Source of the DNA: an uncultured Bacteroidales bacterium
GTDB lineage: Bacteria; Bacteroidota; Bacteroidia; Bacteroidales; UBA932
Direction of reading: 5' to 3'
NCBI GenBank assembly: GCA_905234775.1
Contig: CAJOJC010000011.1
Location: forward strand, 1-39,942
DNA: 39,942 bases
Within the stretch, counting starts at the first letter, position 1. Each line of letters begins with the position of its first letter. Shown here one piece after another: positions 38,470 to 39,942 of the stretch. The notes beneath the pieces are model-generated. The model did no database searches. It had not been told where the DNA came from and worked only from the letters and a program-made list of their open reading frames with translations. Position numbers and translations under genes: made by a program.

Positions 38470-39711
38470 CTACTTCGCGAAAGGGAGGCCGCCAATGAAG
38501 ACCTCACGGAGGAAGGGGGTGGTGTAGTTGTAAGCGAGGCGGGTAAGGGACCAGCCGGGGAGAGTCAGCAGGAGGTCGGCGCGCTTGCCGCGGGAGATCG
38601 AGCCGGTCTCGGCGCTGAGGCCCAGCGCGTAAGCGCCGTTGAGCGTAACCGCGGCCAGCGCCTCCAGGGGCTGAAGCTTCATCTTGATACATCCCAGAGC
38701 CATCACGAAACGCATGTCGCCGGAAGGAGACGAGCCCGGATTGTAGTCCGAGGCGAGGGCGAGAGGGAGGCCGGCATCGACGAAGTCGCGGGCCCGGCCG
38801 TACGGCAGCCCGAGGAAGAACGACGATCCGGGCAGCATCACCGGCATAGTATCAGAACCTTTCAGCGCGTCAATTTCAGCATCCGTCGTTCGTTCCAGAT
38901 GGTCGACCGACAAAGCACCATGACGAACGCCCACCTGGACTCCCCCGCTAACGGCGAGTTCGTTGGCGTGGATCTTCGGGCGCAGACCGTATCGGGCGCC
39001 TTCAGCCAAAATACGGGAAGTATCTTCTACAGTAAAGAATCCCTCGTCGCAGAACACGTCGATGAAATCAGACATCGAAGCAGCCTGAGGTATCATTTTC
39101 AAGACGGCGTCGACATACTCGGAGTGGGAATAGCCACGGCCAACGGCGTGGGCCCCGAGGAAGGTCGCTCTAACGAGCGCCGGCACGGCCGCCCTGATTC
39201 GCGCTATCACCCTGAGCATCTTCATCTCGTCTTCCGGCCGCAACCCATAGCCGCTCTTTATCTCCAGGGCGGCCGTGCCCTTAGCGAGCACTTCGCGAAC
39301 CCGGACCATGCTCTGTTCGAACAGTTCGTCCTCGGAAGTTTCGTGGAGCAAATCCGAAGAATTAAGTATTCCGCCGCCGCGGGCCGCGATTTCCTCGTAC
39401 GAGAGCCCTGCGAGCTTGTCGAGGAACTCGCCTTCGCGGCTCCCCGCATAAACCAGATGAGTGTGGGAGTCACAGAAAGCAGGCATAACCATACCGCCCT
39501 GCGCGTCGATGACAGACCCCCGATCAGGTCGGGGGTGACCGTCATGCCCGACCCGATCGGGCATCTTTCCAAAGTCAGCTATACGTCCGTCTTCAATCCT
39601 TAGCCACGCCCTGCGCAGCACGCCCATCGACCCCATCTGCGCCCCGCTCAACCGCAGTGCATCACTAATCCCGACGAGTTCGCCGATATTGACAATGGTT
39701 TTAGTACTCAC
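38470..39711 (-). CDS. hutI: Imidazolonepropionase
   Basis: 413 residues of the amidohydrolase superfamily, third enzyme of histidine degradation: it hydrolyses 4-imidazolone-5-propionate to N-formimino-glutamate. Zn-ligand and substrate motifs are visible: CDSHTHLVYAGSREGEF (HxH), SGYGL, FLGAHAVGRGY, DVFCDEGFF, KIHANELAVSGG, HLERT and ASDYNPGSSPSG. The start is GTG at 39711, overlapping the hutH stop by 11 bp, so the two are co-translated. An oddity lies near residues 50-65: the segment MPDRVGHDGHPRPDRG, between GRIADFGK and SVIDAQGG, is encoded by two 8-bp-arm palindromes, and homologues are usually shorter here. It is a small in-frame insertion that should fall on a surface loop of the N-terminal beta-sandwich. 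Confidence 0.95.
   Translation of the reverse strand: MSTKTIVNIGELVGISDALRLSGAQMGSMGVLRRAWLRIEDGRIADFGKMPDRVGHDGHPRPDRGSVIDAQGGMVMPAFCDSHTHLVYAGSREGEFLDKLAGLSYEEIAARGGGILNSSDLLHETSEDELFEQSMVRVREVLAKGTAALEIKSGYGLRPEDEMKMLRVIARIRAAVPALVRATFLGAHAVGRGYSHSEYVDAVLKMIPQAASMSDFIDVFCDEGFFTVEDTSRILAEGARYGLRPKIHANELAVSGGVQVGVRHGALSVDHLERTTDAEIDALKGSDTMPVMLPGSSFFLGLPYGRARDFVDAGLPLALASDYNPGSSPSGDMRFVMALGCIKMKLQPLEALAAVTLNGAYALGLSAETGSISRGKRADLLLTLPGWSLTRLAYNYTTPFLREVFIGGLPFAK
39516..39564. repeat. Two adjacent palindromes inside hutI
   Basis: ACCCCCGA (39516-39523) with TCGGGGGT (39529-39536), and ATGCCCGA (39544-39551) with TCGGGCAT (39557-39564). Each has perfect 8-bp arms and a 5-bp loop; 7 bp separate them. 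The 49-bp element reads through in frame on the hutI strand. Confidence 0.85.
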
Positions 39712-39942
39712 GCTTGATGAATTCTACTGATTTCTCGATGAAGGGATGCATGTAGGAGTCGGTCTCGATGAAGGGAACGACCTTGCGGTAGTCGGAGAAA
39801 ATCCTCTCTATCAACTCCGAGGACTTAAGCGGCCTGCGGAACTCCAGCGCCTGGGCGGCGTTAAACAATTCAATCGCCAAAACGGTCTCCACATTATCCA
39901 CGACGCGAACCAACTTGGTGGCTGCATTGGATCCCATCGAGA
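39701..39942 (-). CDS. hutH: Histidine ammonia-lyase, C-terminal part (runs off window)
   Basis: Only the last 79 codons are present, beginning SMGSNAATKLVRVVDNVE and continuing AIELFNAAQALEFRRPLKSS, the C-terminal helical signature of histidine ammonia-lyases, which convert histidine to urocanate with loss of ammonia. The catalytic Ala-Ser-Gly (MIO) site lies outside the window. It ends in EFIKREY with TAA at 39701. hutI overlaps this end by 11 bp, so the pair forms one transcription unit in the order hutH-hutI. hutU, the urocanase gene, is not in the window. Confidence 0.92.
   Translation of the reverse strand, partial: SMGSNAATKLVRVVDNVETVLAIELFNAAQALEFRRPLKSSELIERIFSDYRKVVPFIETDSYMHPFIEKSVEFIKREY

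Overview
The window looks like a chromosomal fragment of a Bacteroidales-type bacterium of moderately high GC. This rests on the gene content: SusC/SusD pair, DUF3575/DUF5119/DUF4906 fimbrial genes with serial fimbrillin lipoproteins, lipoprotein signals ending in AxSC/ACxK, membrane-bound AraC regulators, and several copies of the Bacteroidetes -7 box TAnnTTTG in place of clear Shine-Dalgarno sites. A species cannot be named from sequence alone.

Layout. 1-2849: start of a TrpB-like PLP enzyme (minus), a ThrE-type threonine/serine exporter (plus) and a CapA-like lipoprotein (minus). 2850-4099: a REP-like repeat doublet next to a diverged Y1 (HUH) transposase-like gene. 4191-5486: an exported protein with a carboxypeptidase-like regulatory domain. 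5563-21360: one ten-gene minus-strand fimbrial operon. It runs from an OmpA-like/DUF3575 outer-membrane protein, through a DUF5119 lipoprotein, five mid-size fimbrillins and a larger fimbrillin-like protein, to two very large probable tip/stalk proteins. A good promoter precedes it and a strong hairpin terminator follows it. 21361-21825: an AT-rich regulatory gap with a tandem perfect palindrome and a run of nine G. 21826-24389: two convergent membrane-anchored AraC-type regulators, the first divergent from the fimbrial operon and its most likely regulator. 24454-26271: a two-domain PlsC plus OlsB-type acyltransferase that probably makes an aminolipid.

26268-35429 is a second minus-strand operon, a small glycan-utilisation locus: Tat-exported DUF4434 protein, SusC, SusD, two surface lipoproteins and a GHL10-like glycoside hydrolase, with overlapping or near-overlapping joints throughout. 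35444-36418 is a DUF1295 membrane protein. 36495-39942 holds histidine-degradation genes: bifunctional ftcD on plus, convergent with hutI and hutH (partial, at the window edge) on minus. The gap between them carries 51-bp-period palindromic repeats and a large hairpin, and hutI contains two palindromes inside its reading frame.

The strongest leads are the transposase-like gene with its repeat doublet, the palindromes inside hutI, the unrelated palindromic tandem repeat beside ftcD, and the control region of the fimbrial operon. No tRNA, rRNA, CRISPR array or complete insertion sequence was recognised.
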